The notes: a model not told the origin generated them from the sequence alone. A stretch of 64,000 nucleotides of DNA from Ancylobacter polymorphus (GCF_022836935.1 NZ_CP083239.1:558001-622000); one strand, 5' to 3'; counted from the first letter of the stretch, positions 17,390 through 26,888 are shown. Translations and numbers: made by a program.

Positions 17390-18193
17390 GTGAGCACTTC
17401 TCAACTTGTCGCGCAGCACCTGCCCTTTCTGCGCCGCTATGCGCGCGCGCTCAGTGGCAGCCAGTCGGCCGGCGACGCCTATGTTACGGCCATGCTGGAG
17501 ACGCTCATCGCCGATCCCTCGACGCTCGACCGCTCGATCGATCCCCGTGTGGCGCTTTACACCCTGCTCACGCGGCTGTGGGATTCCGTCACGCTGAACG
17601 CCCAGCTCGACGCCCCGCCGGCCCCGCTGCAGGGAGAGCGGCGGCTTGGCCACATCACCCCGGTGGTGCGCCAGGCGTTCCTGCTGGTGTCGCTGGAAGG
17701 CTTCACCGAGGAGGAGGCCGCGAGCATCCTCTCCATCGACGTACCGACCTTGCGCAACCTGGTCGCCGATGCCGGGCGCGAACTGGCGGCGGAAATCGCC
17801 ACCGACGTGCTGATCATCGAGGATGAGCCCTTCATCGCGCTCGATCTCGAAGGGTTGGTCGAAGGCCTCGGCCACCGCGTCACCGGCATCGCCCGCACCC
17901 ATACCGAGGCGGTGGATCTCGCCCGCCGCAAGGCGCCTGGCCTCATCCTCGCCGACATCCAGCTGGCGGATGGCTCGTCCGGCCTCGACGCGGTCAACGA
18001 GCTGATCGAGAACACCGAGGTCCCGGTGATCTTCATCACCGCCTATCCCGAGCGCTTCCTCACCGGTGTCCGCCCCGAACCGGCCTTCCTAATCGCCAAG
18101 CCCTTCCAGCCCTCGACCGTCGCCGCCGTCATCAGCCAGGCGCTGTTCTTCGAGCGACGCGCCCGTCCGCGGGAGCAGCGTGCCAGCGCCTGA
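17390..18193 (+). CDS. phyR: General-stress response regulator PhyR
   Basis: 267 residues from GTG 17390 (GGGGAG upstream). Residues 1-130 are a sigma-factor-like domain resembling EcfG regions 2 and 4 but lacking DNA-binding ability. Residues 137-258 are a receiver domain with the phosphoacceptor aspartate in LILADIQLADG (D189), the acidic pair EDE and the lysine of AKPFQP. Phosphorylated PhyR binds NepR and frees EcfG. The HWE kinase eight bases downstream is its probable phosphodonor. Confidence 0.96.
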   Translation: MSTSQLVAQHLPFLRRYARALSGSQSAGDAYVTAMLETLIADPSTLDRSIDPRVALYTLLTRLWDSVTLNAQLDAPPAPLQGERRLGHITPVVRQAFLLVSLEGFTEEEAASILSIDVPTLRNLVADAGRELAAEIATDVLIIEDEPFIALDLEGLVEGLGHRVTGIARTHTEAVDLARRKAPGLILADIQLADGSSGLDAVNELIENTEVPVIFITAYPERFLTGVRPEPAFLIAKPFQPSTVAAVISQALFFERRARPREQRASA

Positions 18194-18201
18194 GCCCCTA
18201 A

Positions 18202-19521
18202 ATGCCCGACATCGCCCTTGTCGACAACGCGGCACGCTGGATCACCGTCCTGTCGTCGCTGGCCATCTTCGTGGCCCTGGTGCGGCTGCTGTTCCTGCGC
18301 CGCAACCTATCGATCCGCACACGGCTTCTGGGTTTGCTGCTGGCGACCCTGGTGCTGCTTTTCGGCGTGCTCTCGCTGCTGGTGATCTTCGATTTCGGCA
18401 GCACCTATCCCTTGCTGCCGATGGGCGTGCGCATCGGCATCGCCCTGCTCAACCTGATCGGCGCGATCGCTCTGTGGTCGAACTTCGCCGCGCTGATCGA
18501 CATGCCGACACCGCGCCATGCGGTGAGCGAGCAGCGACGACTCACCCTTGAGCTCGCAACGGCCCTTCAGCGCTACGAGATGGCGCTGCGCGGCTCCAAT
18601 GTCGCCATCTTCACCCAGGACCGCGAGCTCCGCTACACCTCGGTCAGCAAGCCGCTGTTCGGCTTCCCCGTGGAGCAGGTGCTCGGCTCCAGCGATGCCG
18701 ATCTGCTCGGCGAGGCGCAGGCGCAGGCGCTGACCCTGCTCAAGCGCGACGCCCTCGCCTCCTCCGCCTCGCGCAAGGGCGAGATCGAGATCGAGGAAGG
18801 CGGGCGCAAATGCTGGTACGACATTCATATCGACCCGCTGCGCGATCTCGCCGGCACCACGGTGGGCCTCACCGGCGCCGCCGTCGATGTCACCGAGCGC
18901 AAGGAGAATGAGCAGCATCTGCGCCTGTTGATGCGCGAACTCACCCACCGCTCGAAAAACCTGCTGGCGGTGATCCAGGCCATGGCGCGGCAGACCGCCC
19001 GCCATGCCGGCTCGATCGACAATTTCGTCGAGATTTTCAGCGCCCGCCTGCAGGCCCTCTCCAAGTCGCACGACCTTCTGGTGCAGGAGAGCTGGTACGG
19101 CGCCTCGCTGAACGACATGGTGCGCTCGCAGCTCGGCCATCACCTCGATCGCGAGAACAGCCAGTTCACCATCGAGGGGCCGAGCCTGTTCCTGAAGCCG
19201 GAAGCGGCGCAGAATATCGGCCTCGCCATCCACGAACTGTCGACCAACGCCGCCAAATATGGCGCGCTGTCCGTGCCGAGCGGCCATGTCGACATCCTCT
19301 GGGCCCGGCGCACGCCGGAGGCCGGCGGGGGCTTCGAGCTCTCCTGGCGGGAGCGCGGCGGCCCCGTCGTCTCCAAGCCGGAAGGACGCGGCTTCGGCTC
19401 GCTGGTGATCGAGCGCAACCTCGCCCGCGCGCTCGACGGCAAGGTGGAACTCAACTTCGCCCCCTCCGGACTCATCTGCACGGTGAGCGTGCCCGAGAGC
19501 CATTTGACGCCCGAGCGCTGA
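18202..19521 (+). CDS. Membrane HWE/HisKA_2 sensor histidine kinase (PhyK-like)
   Basis: 439 residues. Hydrophobic helices at about 13-32, 41-64 and 77-98 are followed by a PAS domain (about 120-235). The HWE dimerisation domain has RELTHRSKNLLAVIQAM (phosphoacceptor H249), and the ATPase has HELSTNAAKYGALS and the WRE motif in LSWRERGGP that names the family. HWE kinases adjacent to phyR usually phosphorylate PhyR. It starts eight bases after the phyR stop, so the two are likely cotranscribed. The signal sensed is unknown. Confidence 0.93.
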   Translation: MPDIALVDNAARWITVLSSLAIFVALVRLLFLRRNLSIRTRLLGLLLATLVLLFGVLSLLVIFDFGSTYPLLPMGVRIGIALLNLIGAIALWSNFAALIDMPTPRHAVSEQRRLTLELATALQRYEMALRGSNVAIFTQDRELRYTSVSKPLFGFPVEQVLGSSDADLLGEAQAQALTLLKRDALASSASRKGEIEIEEGGRKCWYDIHIDPLRDLAGTTVGLTGAAVDVTERKENEQHLRLLMRELTHRSKNLLAVIQAMARQTARHAGSIDNFVEIFSARLQALSKSHDLLVQESWYGASLNDMVRSQLGHHLDRENSQFTIEGPSLFLKPEAAQNIGLAIHELSTNAAKYGALSVPSGHVDILWARRTPEAGGGFELSWRERGGPVVSKPEGRGFGSLVIERNLARALDGKVELNFAPSGLICTVSVPESHLTPER

Positions 19522-19585
19522 CCGCGCCGGGCGTTTTCTCCTCCTCCCACTGCACAGGCCGCGCACGAAAACGTGATCCTGAACG

Positions 19586-19611
19586 GGAACGCGTTACGGT
19601 TTACGCGCGTT
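19586..19611 (+). promoter_or_regulatory. EcfG promoter
   Basis: GGAAC (19586-19590), 17 bases, CGTT (19608-19611), an exact match with the longer permitted spacer. The next gene in this direction starts at 19749. The 227-base gap between the kinase and that gene otherwise shows no gene. Confidence 0.75.
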
Positions 19612-19748
19612 AACCCTGCGATCCCGGCGACGAATCGCCGGACCGATTTCAGCGAAACATCGTCTGCGGAACACTGCGGCGGCGACGTGATGCACGTCGC
19701 GCGACCGGGCATGGCTGTCTGCGGATGCCGGAGGGAAGGGGAACAGTG

Positions 19749-20186
19749 ATGAGGGGCACCGACAGCGTTTTCAAAGGCTCCGCCTATCTTCTCGGCGCCA
19801 TCACCGGCGTCGCCTTCATGGTGCCGCTCACCGCCGGCGCCCTCGCCACCGGCTCGCTCACCCGCACCGCGCCCCAGGCGATCGCCATCGACGCCTTCGG
19901 GCCGGAGTTGGGTGCCCGGCAGGCGCATCTCGTCAATCGTGCCGGCAAGGGCGCACGTCTCGACGCGATGCCGCAGCCGACCCCCGCCGCGACGGCGCCG
20001 GTTCCGGCCACGGCCCCCGCGCCCGTCATCGTCAACAGCCAGCCGGAGCCCGCGCCGCTGGCCCCGAGCCGCGCCACCCGCACCCCCAAGGGCTGCCTTT
20101 CCGCGCTGGGCGTGACGAAATCAAGTCTATCGACCGAAGAATTGACGGTTTGCGTCGCCGACGCTTCGCTCGTCGGTCGTAGTTGA
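19749..20186 (+). CDS. Hypothetical membrane-anchored/secreted Pro-Ala-rich protein
   Basis: 145 residues from the ATG at 19749, preceded by GGAGGGAAGGGG. An N-terminal hydrophobic segment (about 8-35) could be a signal anchor. The middle is a Pro/Ala-rich linker (about 75-115), and the C-terminal 30 residues contain two cysteines (KGCLSALGV and LTVCVADAS). No family is recognised. The EcfG promoter 138 bases upstream and the next-door stress genes make it a probable stress-regulon member. Confidence 0.65.
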   Translation: MRGTDSVFKGSAYLLGAITGVAFMVPLTAGALATGSLTRTAPQAIAIDAFGPELGARQAHLVNRAGKGARLDAMPQPTPAATAPVPATAPAPVIVNSQPEPAPLAPSRATRTPKGCLSALGVTKSSLSTEELTVCVADASLVGRS

Positions 20187-20230
20187 GATTTTCCTAAATA
20201 AATACCACCTTCGAAAAGTCGCTACGTTGG

Positions 20231-20255
20231 GGAACTCATCCGGTTCTATTTCGTT
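20231..20255 (+). promoter_or_regulatory. EcfG promoter of the PRC-barrel gene
   Basis: GGAAC (20231-20235), 16 bases, CGTT (20252-20255), an exact match, 62 bases upstream of the ATG at 20317. Confidence 0.82.
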
Positions 20256-20316
20256 TCTACAACAGAGGATCGAACGATCGGTCCGATTTTCGAAATTATC
20301 GAACACGGAGAAGACG

Positions 20317-20910
20317 ATGACCAGCAAGCTCGCGACACTCACCGCCGCCGCTGCCCTGGCGCTCGCCCCCGCGGTCGCCTTCGCCCAGAGCCCGGCGCCT
20401 GAGACCACCACGCCGCCGGCCGCCAGCCCGGTTCAGCCGGATGCCGGCAACCCGCAGGCCCCGGCCTCCGAAATGCCGGCGACCACCCCGACCCCCGGCA
20501 CGGCCGGCTCGACCGACAGCGCCGCTCCGGCCGCCTCGGCGACTGCGACCCCGGCGACGCCGAAATTCATCAGCGCCCAGAGCGCGGGCCAGTGGCTCGG
20601 CTCCGACCTGATGGGCACCGAGGTGGTGACCGCCAATGACGAGAAGCTCGGCTCAATCAGCGACGTGATCGTCGAGCGCGAAGGCGAGATCATCGCCGTG
20701 GTGATCGATGTCGGCGGCTTCCTCGGCATCGGCGCCAAGCCGGTCGCAGTGTCCTTCGACTCGCTGACCGCCACCCCCACCGACAATGGCGAGAAGGTCG
20801 TGGTCTCGATGACCAAGGAAGAGCTGAACGCGGCTCCCGAGTTCAAGAGCCTGGAGCAGGCCCGTTCGGAAACCCCGAGCACGGGTGCGACCACCACCAC
20901 GACCAACTGA
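20317..20910 (+). CDS. Secreted PRC-barrel domain protein
   Basis: 197 residues from ATG 20317 (GGAG upstream; the longer frame to 20227 would cross the promoter). A clear signal peptide (TAAAALALAPAVAFAQS) is followed by a Pro/Thr-rich spacer and a PRC-barrel domain (about 85-165: LMGTEVVTANDEKLGSISDV and the later KPVAVSFDSL). Such periplasmic PRC-barrel proteins are frequent EcfG targets; their function is unclear. It ends in a Thr-rich tail. Confidence 0.9.
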   Translation: MTSKLATLTAAAALALAPAVAFAQSPAPETTTPPAASPVQPDAGNPQAPASEMPATTPTPGTAGSTDSAAPAASATATPATPKFISAQSAGQWLGSDLMGTEVVTANDEKLGSISDVIVEREGEIIAVVIDVGGFLGIGAKPVAVSFDSLTATPTDNGEKVVVSMTKEELNAAPEFKSLEQARSETPSTGATTTTTN

Positions 20911-20985
20911 TCCACGCCTCACGGTTCGGCCGCGCCCGCGGCCCTCATGTAGCGACCGCCGGCGTCTGCCGTGCCGTCAGGATGG

Positions 20986-21128
20986 ACATGCCCGCCCTCG
21001 TGGCGGGCATGTCTCGTTTGAGAGCCTTGCCCGCCCTCGCGGCGGGCATGTCTCGTTTGAGAGCCTTGCCCGCCCTCGCGGCGGGCATGTCTCGTTTTTG
21101 GAACCATGTCCGCCCTCGTGCGGACATG
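20986..21128. repeat. Tandem hairpin repeats (39-bp period) before glnD
   Basis: Three copies of a 39-base unit begin at 20990, 21029 and 21068 (two complete, the third diverging near its end). Each unit contains a stem of up to 11 bp (for example 20986-20996 with 21002-21012, loop CTCGT) followed by GTCTCGTTTGAGAG. A fourth hairpin with a changed stem (CATGTCCGC 21105-21113 / GCGGACATG 21120-21128) keeps the CCTCGT loop. The block lies in the 312-base gap between the PRC-barrel gene and glnD and may be a terminator array or a regulatory leader. Confidence 0.8.
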
Positions 21129-21222
21129 TCGTGTGGCTGCGCCGGCCTTCCCGCGCGGCAGCGCACGATGACGGCGGCCGGCGGATCGGGTAAAGCGGAT
21201 ATCCGACCAGCCGGACCCCGCC

Positions 21223-24015
21223 ATGACCGAACCCCGCCGCCGCCCCGACCATCCCTTCAAGGAACTGTTCGACATCGACGCCATGCGCGTCGAACTCGCC
21301 GCGCTGGCGCGCGAGGTGCTCGGCACCAGCAAGTCCGGCCGCGAGATCGAATTGCGCACGCAGATGGCGCGACGCCTCAAGGCCGCCTATCAGCACGGCC
21401 ACAAGGTCGCCGAGCGCTGGCTGATGGTGGAAGGCTCCGGCCGTCGCTGCGCCGAGCGGCTCTCGCGCCTGCAGGACGAGATCATCGCCCTGGTGCACGA
21501 GCTGGCGGTAAAGACGCTCTATCCCTCGGACAATCCCTCCACCTCCGAGCGCATGGCGATTGTCGCCGTCGGCGGCTATGGCCGCGGCCTGATGGCGCCG
21601 GGCTCGGACACAGACATCCTTTTCCTGCTGCCCTACAAGCAGACCGCCTGGGGCGAGAGCGTCGCCGAGGCCATTCTCTACGTGCTGTGGGACATGGGGC
21701 TCAAGGTCGGCCACTCTACCCGCTCGGTCGATGAGTGCATCCGCCAGGCGCGCGGCGACATGACCATCCGCACCGCGCTGCTCGAAGCGCGGCTGCTCAT
21801 CGGCGAGAAGACGCTGTTCGAGGAGCTGACCGCCCGCTTCGACAAGGAGGTGGTGCAGGGCACGGCGGCGGAATTCGTCGCCGCCAAGCTCGGCGAGCGC
21901 GAGGAGCGGCTGAAGCGCGCCGGCCAGTCGCGCTATGTCGTCGAGCCGAATGTGAAGGACGGCAAGGGCGGCCTGCGCGATCTGCACACGCTGTTCTGGA
22001 TCGCGAAATATGTCTACCGCGTGCACGAGACGCGCGAACTCGTGGCCAAGGGCGTGTTCACGCCTGAGGAAGCCAAGATCTTCCGCCGCTGCGAGAATTT
22101 CCTCTGGTCCGTGCGCTGCCACCTGCATTTCCTCGCCGGCAAGCCGGAGGAGCGCCTCTCCTTCGACCTGCAGCGCGAAATGGCCGAGCGGCTCGGCTAT
22201 GTCTCCCATCCCGGCCTGAAGGATGTGGAGCGCTTCATGAAGCACTATTTCCTCGTGGCCAAGGATGTCGGCGACCTCACCGCCATCGTCTCCGCCGCGC
22301 TGGAAGAGCGCCACGACAAGCCGGTGCCGCGGCTCGACCGGATGATCGCGCGGCTGCGCCGCTCCGGCCGGCGCACGCTGAAGGAAAGCGCCGATTTCAT
22401 CGTCGACAATGACCGCATCAATGTCGCCGATTCCAGCGCCTTCGGCCGCGACCCGCTCAACCTCATCCGCATCTTCCATCTCGCCGGCAAGCACGGGCTG
22501 AACTTCCACCCCGACGCGATGCGCCTCGCCACGCGCTCGCTCAAGCTCATCGACCACAATCTGCGCGAGAACCCGGAAGCCAACCGGCTGTTCGTCGAGA
22601 TCCTCACCTCGAAGGAAAGCCCGGAAATCGTCTTGCGGCGGATGAACGAGACCGGCGTGCTCGGCCGCTTCATCCCGGAATTCGGCCGCATCGTCGCGAT
22701 GATGCAGTTCAACATGTATCATTCCTACACGGTGGACGAGCACCTCATCCGCTCCATCGGCGCGCTCTCGCGCATCGAGCGCGGCGACCGGCCCGATTAC
22801 GGCCTCGCCAATGAGCTGATGCCGACGATCAAGAACCGGCAGCTGCTCTATATCGCGGTGCTGCTGCACGACATCGCCAAGGGCCGGCCGGAGGACCATT
22901 CCATCGCCGGCGCCCGCGTCGCCCGCCGCCTGTGCCCGCGTTTCGGCCTCAGCCCGGTGGATACCGACACGGTGGCCTGGTTGATCGAACAGCACCTCAC
23001 CATGTCCACCATCGCCCAATCGCGCGACCTCTCCGACCGCAAGACGATCGAGAATTTCGCAAGCGTGGTGCAGAATCTGGAGCGGATGAAGCTGCTGCTC
23101 ATCCTCACCACCGCCGATATCCGCGCCGTGGGGCCGGGCGTGTGGAACAACTGGAAGTCGCAGCTTCTGCGCACGCTCTATCACGAGACCGAGCCGGTCA
23201 TCACCGGCGGCTTCTCCGAGAGCAACCGCAACCAGCGCGTCGCCCGCGCCCAGGCGGAACTGCGCGGCGCCCTCGCCGAGTGGGACGCGGCCGACCTCGA
23301 CGCCTATATGGGCCGCCACTACCCCACCTACTGGCTGCAGACCGACCGCCAGCACCAGATGGAGCATGCCCGCTTCATCCGCGAGACCGAGGCGCAGGGC
23401 AAGGCGCTCGCCACCCGCGCCATCACCGATCCCACGCGCGGCATCACCGAGCTCACCGTCTTCGCGCCCGATCACCCCAAGCTACTGGCGGTGATCGCCG
23501 GCGCCTGCGCCAGCGCCGGGGCGCACATTGTCGACGCGCAGATCAGCACCACCACGGACGGGCGGGCGCTCGACACCATTTCGCTCACCCGCGCCTTCGA
23601 GCAGGACGAGGACGAGATGCGCCGCGCCGATCGCATCGCCTCCGCCATCGAGAAGTCGCTGGCCGGCGAGATCCGGCTGCCGGAAGTGGTCGCCCGCCGC
23701 ATCCCGCGGCGGCCGCGCGCCTTCACCGTGGAGCCCGAGGTCACGCTCAACAATTCCTGGTCGAACCGCCACACCGTGATCGAAGTGTCCGGGCTCGACC
23801 GGCCGGGCCTGCTCTACGGCCTGACCCAGACGCTGTCGCGGCTCAACCTCAACATCGCCTCGGCGCACATCGCCACCTTTGGCGAGCGGGCGGTGGACGT
23901 GTTCTACGTCACCGATCTGATGGGGGCGAAGATCATGGGCGCGGCGCGCCATTCCGCCATCCGCCGCGCGCTGTTGCAGGTGCTGGACGCCGATGACGAG
24001 GCCAACGCCGCCTGA
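21223..24015 (+). CDS. glnD: PII uridylyltransferase / uridylyl-removing enzyme
   Basis: 930 residues with the full GlnD layout: a nucleotidyltransferase domain with GGYGRGLMAPGSDTDI (G-G and D-x-D), a GlnD linker domain, an HD domain (LLHDIAKGRPEDHS) for UMP removal, and two C-terminal ACT domains (ELTVFAPDHPKLL and IEVSGLDRPGLLYG) that sense glutamine. It sets the uridylylation state of PII proteins and so nitrogen assimilation. No strong Shine-Dalgarno is visible before the ATG. Confidence 0.97.
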   Translation: MTEPRRRPDHPFKELFDIDAMRVELAALAREVLGTSKSGREIELRTQMARRLKAAYQHGHKVAERWLMVEGSGRRCAERLSRLQDEIIALVHELAVKTLYPSDNPSTSERMAIVAVGGYGRGLMAPGSDTDILFLLPYKQTAWGESVAEAILYVLWDMGLKVGHSTRSVDECIRQARGDMTIRTALLEARLLIGEKTLFEELTARFDKEVVQGTAAEFVAAKLGEREERLKRAGQSRYVVEPNVKDGKGGLRDLHTLFWIAKYVYRVHETRELVAKGVFTPEEAKIFRRCENFLWSVRCHLHFLAGKPEERLSFDLQREMAERLGYVSHPGLKDVERFMKHYFLVAKDVGDLTAIVSAALEERHDKPVPRLDRMIARLRRSGRRTLKESADFIVDNDRINVADSSAFGRDPLNLIRIFHLAGKHGLNFHPDAMRLATRSLKLIDHNLRENPEANRLFVEILTSKESPEIVLRRMNETGVLGRFIPEFGRIVAMMQFNMYHSYTVDEHLIRSIGALSRIERGDRPDYGLANELMPTIKNRQLLYIAVLLHDIAKGRPEDHSIAGARVARRLCPRFGLSPVDTDTVAWLIEQHLTMSTIAQSRDLSDRKTIENFASVVQNLERMKLLLILTTADIRAVGPGVWNNWKSQLLRTLYHETEPVITGGFSESNRNQRVARAQAELRGALAEWDAADLDAYMGRHYPTYWLQTDRQHQMEHARFIRETEAQGKALATRAITDPTRGITELTVFAPDHPKLLAVIAGACASAGAHIVDAQISTTTDGRALDTISLTRAFEQDEDEMRRADRIASAIEKSLAGEIRLPEVVARRIPRRPRAFTVEPEVTLNNSWSNRHTVIEVSGLDRPGLLYGLTQTLSRLNLNIASAHIATFGERAVDVFYVTDLMGAKIMGAARHSAIRRALLQVLDADDEANAA

Positions 24016-24048
24016 GGCGGCGCTACGGTATGTGCCGGGCGCGCGGGG

Positions 24049-25251
24049 TCAGGACACCCGCGCGCCGCGCAGGCTCGGCAGGAGAAAGGCCAGCAGGCCG
24101 AAGGCGGGCAGGAAGGCGCAGGCCTGATACACCGCGTCGATGCCGTAGCGGTCGGCGAACACGCCCAGCGCCGCCGCCGCCAGCCCGCCAAGGCCGAACA
24201 CCAGCCCATAGAAGAACCCGCCGACCAGCCCGATGCGGTGCGGCATCAGCTCGATGGCGTAGACGAGGATGGCGGCGAAGGCGCTCGACATGATGAGGTT
24301 GATGACGATGGTCAGCGCCGCCGTGCCGGCGAGCCCGGCATAGGGCAGCGCCAGCGTGAAGGGCAGCGCGCCGAGGATCGAGAACCAGATGATCTTGTTG
24401 CGGCCGATCCGGTCGCCCAGCATGCCGCCGAACAGCACCCCCGCCGCCGAGGAGACGAGGAACAGGAACAGCATCAGCTGCGAGGCCTGCACCGACACGC
24501 CGAAACGCTCGATCAGGTAGAAGGTGTAGAAGGAGGTGAAACTGGCAGTATAGGCGGTCTTCGAGCACAGCAGCACGATCAGCACCGCCAGCGGAAACGC
24601 CACTTCGCGGAACGGGCGGTGCGGCACGTCAGGCTCGCCCCGGTGCCCTTCCGACCGCACCGGCACGGCGAGCGCGCTGTGGCGGGCGGTCCAGGTGAGC
24701 AGCGGCATGGCGACGAGCGCGGCAGCGCAGAACCAGGCGAGGCTCGACTGGCCGTTCGGCACGATGATGAACGCCGCCAGCAGCGGCCCGATGGCACCGC
24801 CGGTCTGTCCGCCGACCTGAAACAGCCCCTGCGCGAAGCCGTGCCGCCCGCCCGAGGCCTTGCGCGCCATGCGCGTCGCCTCCGGGTGGAAGATCGACGA
24901 GCCGATGCCGACAAAGGCCGCCGACACCAGCAGCAGCGGGTAGGTGCCGGCATGGGCGAGGCCGATGAGGCCGAGAAGCGTGAACCCCATCCCCGCCACG
25001 GTGGAATAGGGCAGCGGATGCCGGTCGGTATAGAGCCCGATCAGCGGCTGCAGCAGCGAGGCGGAAATCTGGAAGGTCAGGGTGATGATGCCGATCTGGC
25101 CGAAATCGAGCGCATAGGCGCTCTTGATCAGCGGGTAGATCGCCGGAATCAGCGACTGGATCATGTCGTTGAGGAAATGGGCGGCGCTCAGCGCCACCAG
25201 CACCGGCATGGCGGTGCGGCGCAGGGAATCGGCCGGCACGGAGAGGGACAT
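24049..25251 (-). CDS. MFS transporter, fosmidomycin-resistance (Fsr) type
   Basis: 400 residues, 12 predicted helices. The N-terminal LSAAHFLNDMIQSLIPAIYP and GSSIFHPEATRMAR are characteristic of Fsr-like MFS pumps, as is GLFQVGGQTGGAIGPL in helix 5. It probably exports a drug or metabolite with proton antiport; the substrate is unknown. It is convergent with glnD. Confidence 0.9.
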   Translation of the reverse strand: MSLSVPADSLRRTAMPVLVALSAAHFLNDMIQSLIPAIYPLIKSAYALDFGQIGIITLTFQISASLLQPLIGLYTDRHPLPYSTVAGMGFTLLGLIGLAHAGTYPLLLVSAAFVGIGSSIFHPEATRMARKASGGRHGFAQGLFQVGGQTGGAIGPLLAAFIIVPNGQSSLAWFCAAALVAMPLLTWTARHSALAVPVRSEGHRGEPDVPHRPFREVAFPLAVLIVLLCSKTAYTASFTSFYTFYLIERFGVSVQASQLMLFLFLVSSAAGVLFGGMLGDRIGRNKIIWFSILGALPFTLALPYAGLAGTAALTIVINLIMSSAFAAILVYAIELMPHRIGLVGGFFYGLVFGLGGLAAAALGVFADRYGIDAVYQACAFLPAFGLLAFLLPSLRGARVS

Positions 25252-25434
25252 GGCACGCTGCTTCGGCGGGGGAACGCTGCCTTCTCTCTAGGACAAAGTG
25301 ACGCGCACGACAAATGCTGTTGCTGCATTGCAGGTCGGCATCGCCCCCCGCGCGCGGCGATGGAAAGGCGGGCCAGTGAGGGCTATAGCTTTCCCGCGCC
25401 CGCAGCCGGCGGGCATGGGGAGCTTAGCGCCCGC

Positions 25435-25857
25435 ATGAGCGACGCCTCGACCTTCGTTCTCGACCCGCGCCTTGAGGGCGACAGCTTCCCCGTTCTCGAC
25501 CTTGCCCTCGCCAGCGTGCGGCTGATGGACGATGCCCGGTTTCCCTGGGTCATCCTGGTGCCGCGCCGCCCCGGCCTCGCCGAGCTGATCGACCTCGACG
25601 ACGCGGCCCGCGCCACCCTGTGGGGCGAGATCGACGCGGTGAGCCGGGCGCTGAAGTCGCTCACCCACTGCGACAAGCTGAACGTCGCCGCGCTCGGCAA
25701 TATGGTGCGCCAGCTGCACATCCATGTCATCGCCCGCTTCGAGCGGGATGCCGCCTGGCCCGGCGCGGTGTGGGGCGCGGGTGGCGAGCGCCAGACCTAT
25801 GCGGCACCGCAGGCCTTGATGCTGGCGGCGCGGCTGCGTGAGGCGCTGGCGGCATGA
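25435..25857 (+). CDS. HIT domain hydrolase
   Basis: 140 residues. The histidine triad is QLHIHVIARF (H-x-H-x, with the third position isoleucine-valine as often seen in this subgroup) near residue 100, and PWVILVPRRPG lies on the substrate side. HIT proteins hydrolyse nucleotide phosphoramidates or dinucleotides. The stop overlaps the nudC start by four bases, a recurrent alphaproteobacterial pair. The start at 25435 was chosen as the first family-like methionine. Confidence 0.88.
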   Translation: MSDASTFVLDPRLEGDSFPVLDLALASVRLMDDARFPWVILVPRRPGLAELIDLDDAARATLWGEIDAVSRALKSLTHCDKLNVAALGNMVRQLHIHVIARFERDAAWPGAVWGAGGERQTYAAPQALMLAARLREALAA

Positions 25858-26858
25858 GCGGCGTTGCCTCCACCGACGACACTTCGCTCGGCCTGTGGCC
25901 GCATCTCGGCTATACCGGCTCCCGGCTCGACCGGGCCGGGCTGCGGCGCGGCGAGATGGAGCGTTTCCGCGCCGATCCACGCGCCCGCGCCTGCCTGATT
26001 TCCGGCGAGAGCGTCGTGCTGCGCCGCCTGCCCGGCTTCATCGCCGGCATGGAAGAGGGGCCGGGCTCCTGCACCGCGCTGTTTGCGCTCGAAGACGCCG
26101 TCGCGCTGGGCGGGCGGCTGAATGAAGCCTGCCTGCTCGGGTTGGAAGGCGAGGTGCCGCATCTCGTCCTGCCGCTTCCCGCCCCCGCTCTCGGCGCCCT
26201 GACCGAGCGGCCGGAAGCGCGGCCGGACCTCTTCGTCATCGACCTGCGCGCCATCGCGGTGCGCGAACTCACCAGCGTCGAGGAGACTGGCCAGCTCGCC
26301 ACCGCCAAGGCGATGCTCGCCTGGCACGCGCGGCGCAGCTTCTGCTCCAATTGCGGCGGGCGGCTCGCCATGGCCGAGGCCGGCTGGCGGCGTGACTGCC
26401 CGAGTTGCGGCGCGCAGCATTTTCCGCGCACCGATCCGGTCGTCATCATGCTCACCGTCGATGGCGATGAGTGCCTGCTCGGCCGTTCCGCCCGCTTCGC
26501 GCCCGGCATGTGGTCCTGCCTCGCCGGCTTCGTCGAACCCGGCGAGACCTTCGAGGACGCGGTGCGGCGCGAGACGCTGGAAGAGGCCGGCATCGCCACC
26601 GGCGCGGTGCGCTATCTGTGTTCGCAGCCCTGGCCGTTCCCGATGTCGATCATGACCGGCTTCCACGCGCAGGCGGCGTCGCGGGAGATCGCGATCGATC
26701 CGAACGAGCTGGAAGCCGCACGCTGGTTCCCGCGCGAGGAAGCGCGGCTGCTGCTCACCCGCACCCATCCGGAGGGGCTGATCGCCCCGCCGCGCATGGC
26801 GATCGCGCATCATCTGCTGCGCGCCTTCGTGGAAGGGCGCGACCCGCCGGCGGGGTGA
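25854..26858 (+). CDS. nudC: NAD(+) diphosphatase / NADH pyrophosphatase
   Basis: 334 residues. The NudC zinc ribbon has CSNCGGRL and CPSCGAQHFPRTDP, and the Nudix box is GFVEPGETFEDAVRRETLEE with following SQPWPFPMS, the NADH-specific SQPWPFPxS motif. It hydrolyses NAD(H) to NMN(H) and AMP and in other bacteria removes NAD caps from RNA. Translationally coupled to the HIT gene. Confidence 0.95.
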   Translation: MSGVASTDDTSLGLWPHLGYTGSRLDRAGLRRGEMERFRADPRARACLISGESVVLRRLPGFIAGMEEGPGSCTALFALEDAVALGGRLNEACLLGLEGEVPHLVLPLPAPALGALTERPEARPDLFVIDLRAIAVRELTSVEETGQLATAKAMLAWHARRSFCSNCGGRLAMAEAGWRRDCPSCGAQHFPRTDPVVIMLTVDGDECLLGRSARFAPGMWSCLAGFVEPGETFEDAVRRETLEEAGIATGAVRYLCSQPWPFPMSIMTGFHAQAASREIAIDPNELEAARWFPREEARLLLTRTHPEGLIAPPRMAIAHHLLRAFVEGRDPPAG

Positions 26859-26888
26859 GGATGCAAGGGCGGGCATCCCGCCGTTCTC

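Noticed and set aside
20977..23475. 832-codon open frame opposite glnD
   Set aside because: Shadow frame of a GC-rich gene; glnD has full family motifs on the plus strand.
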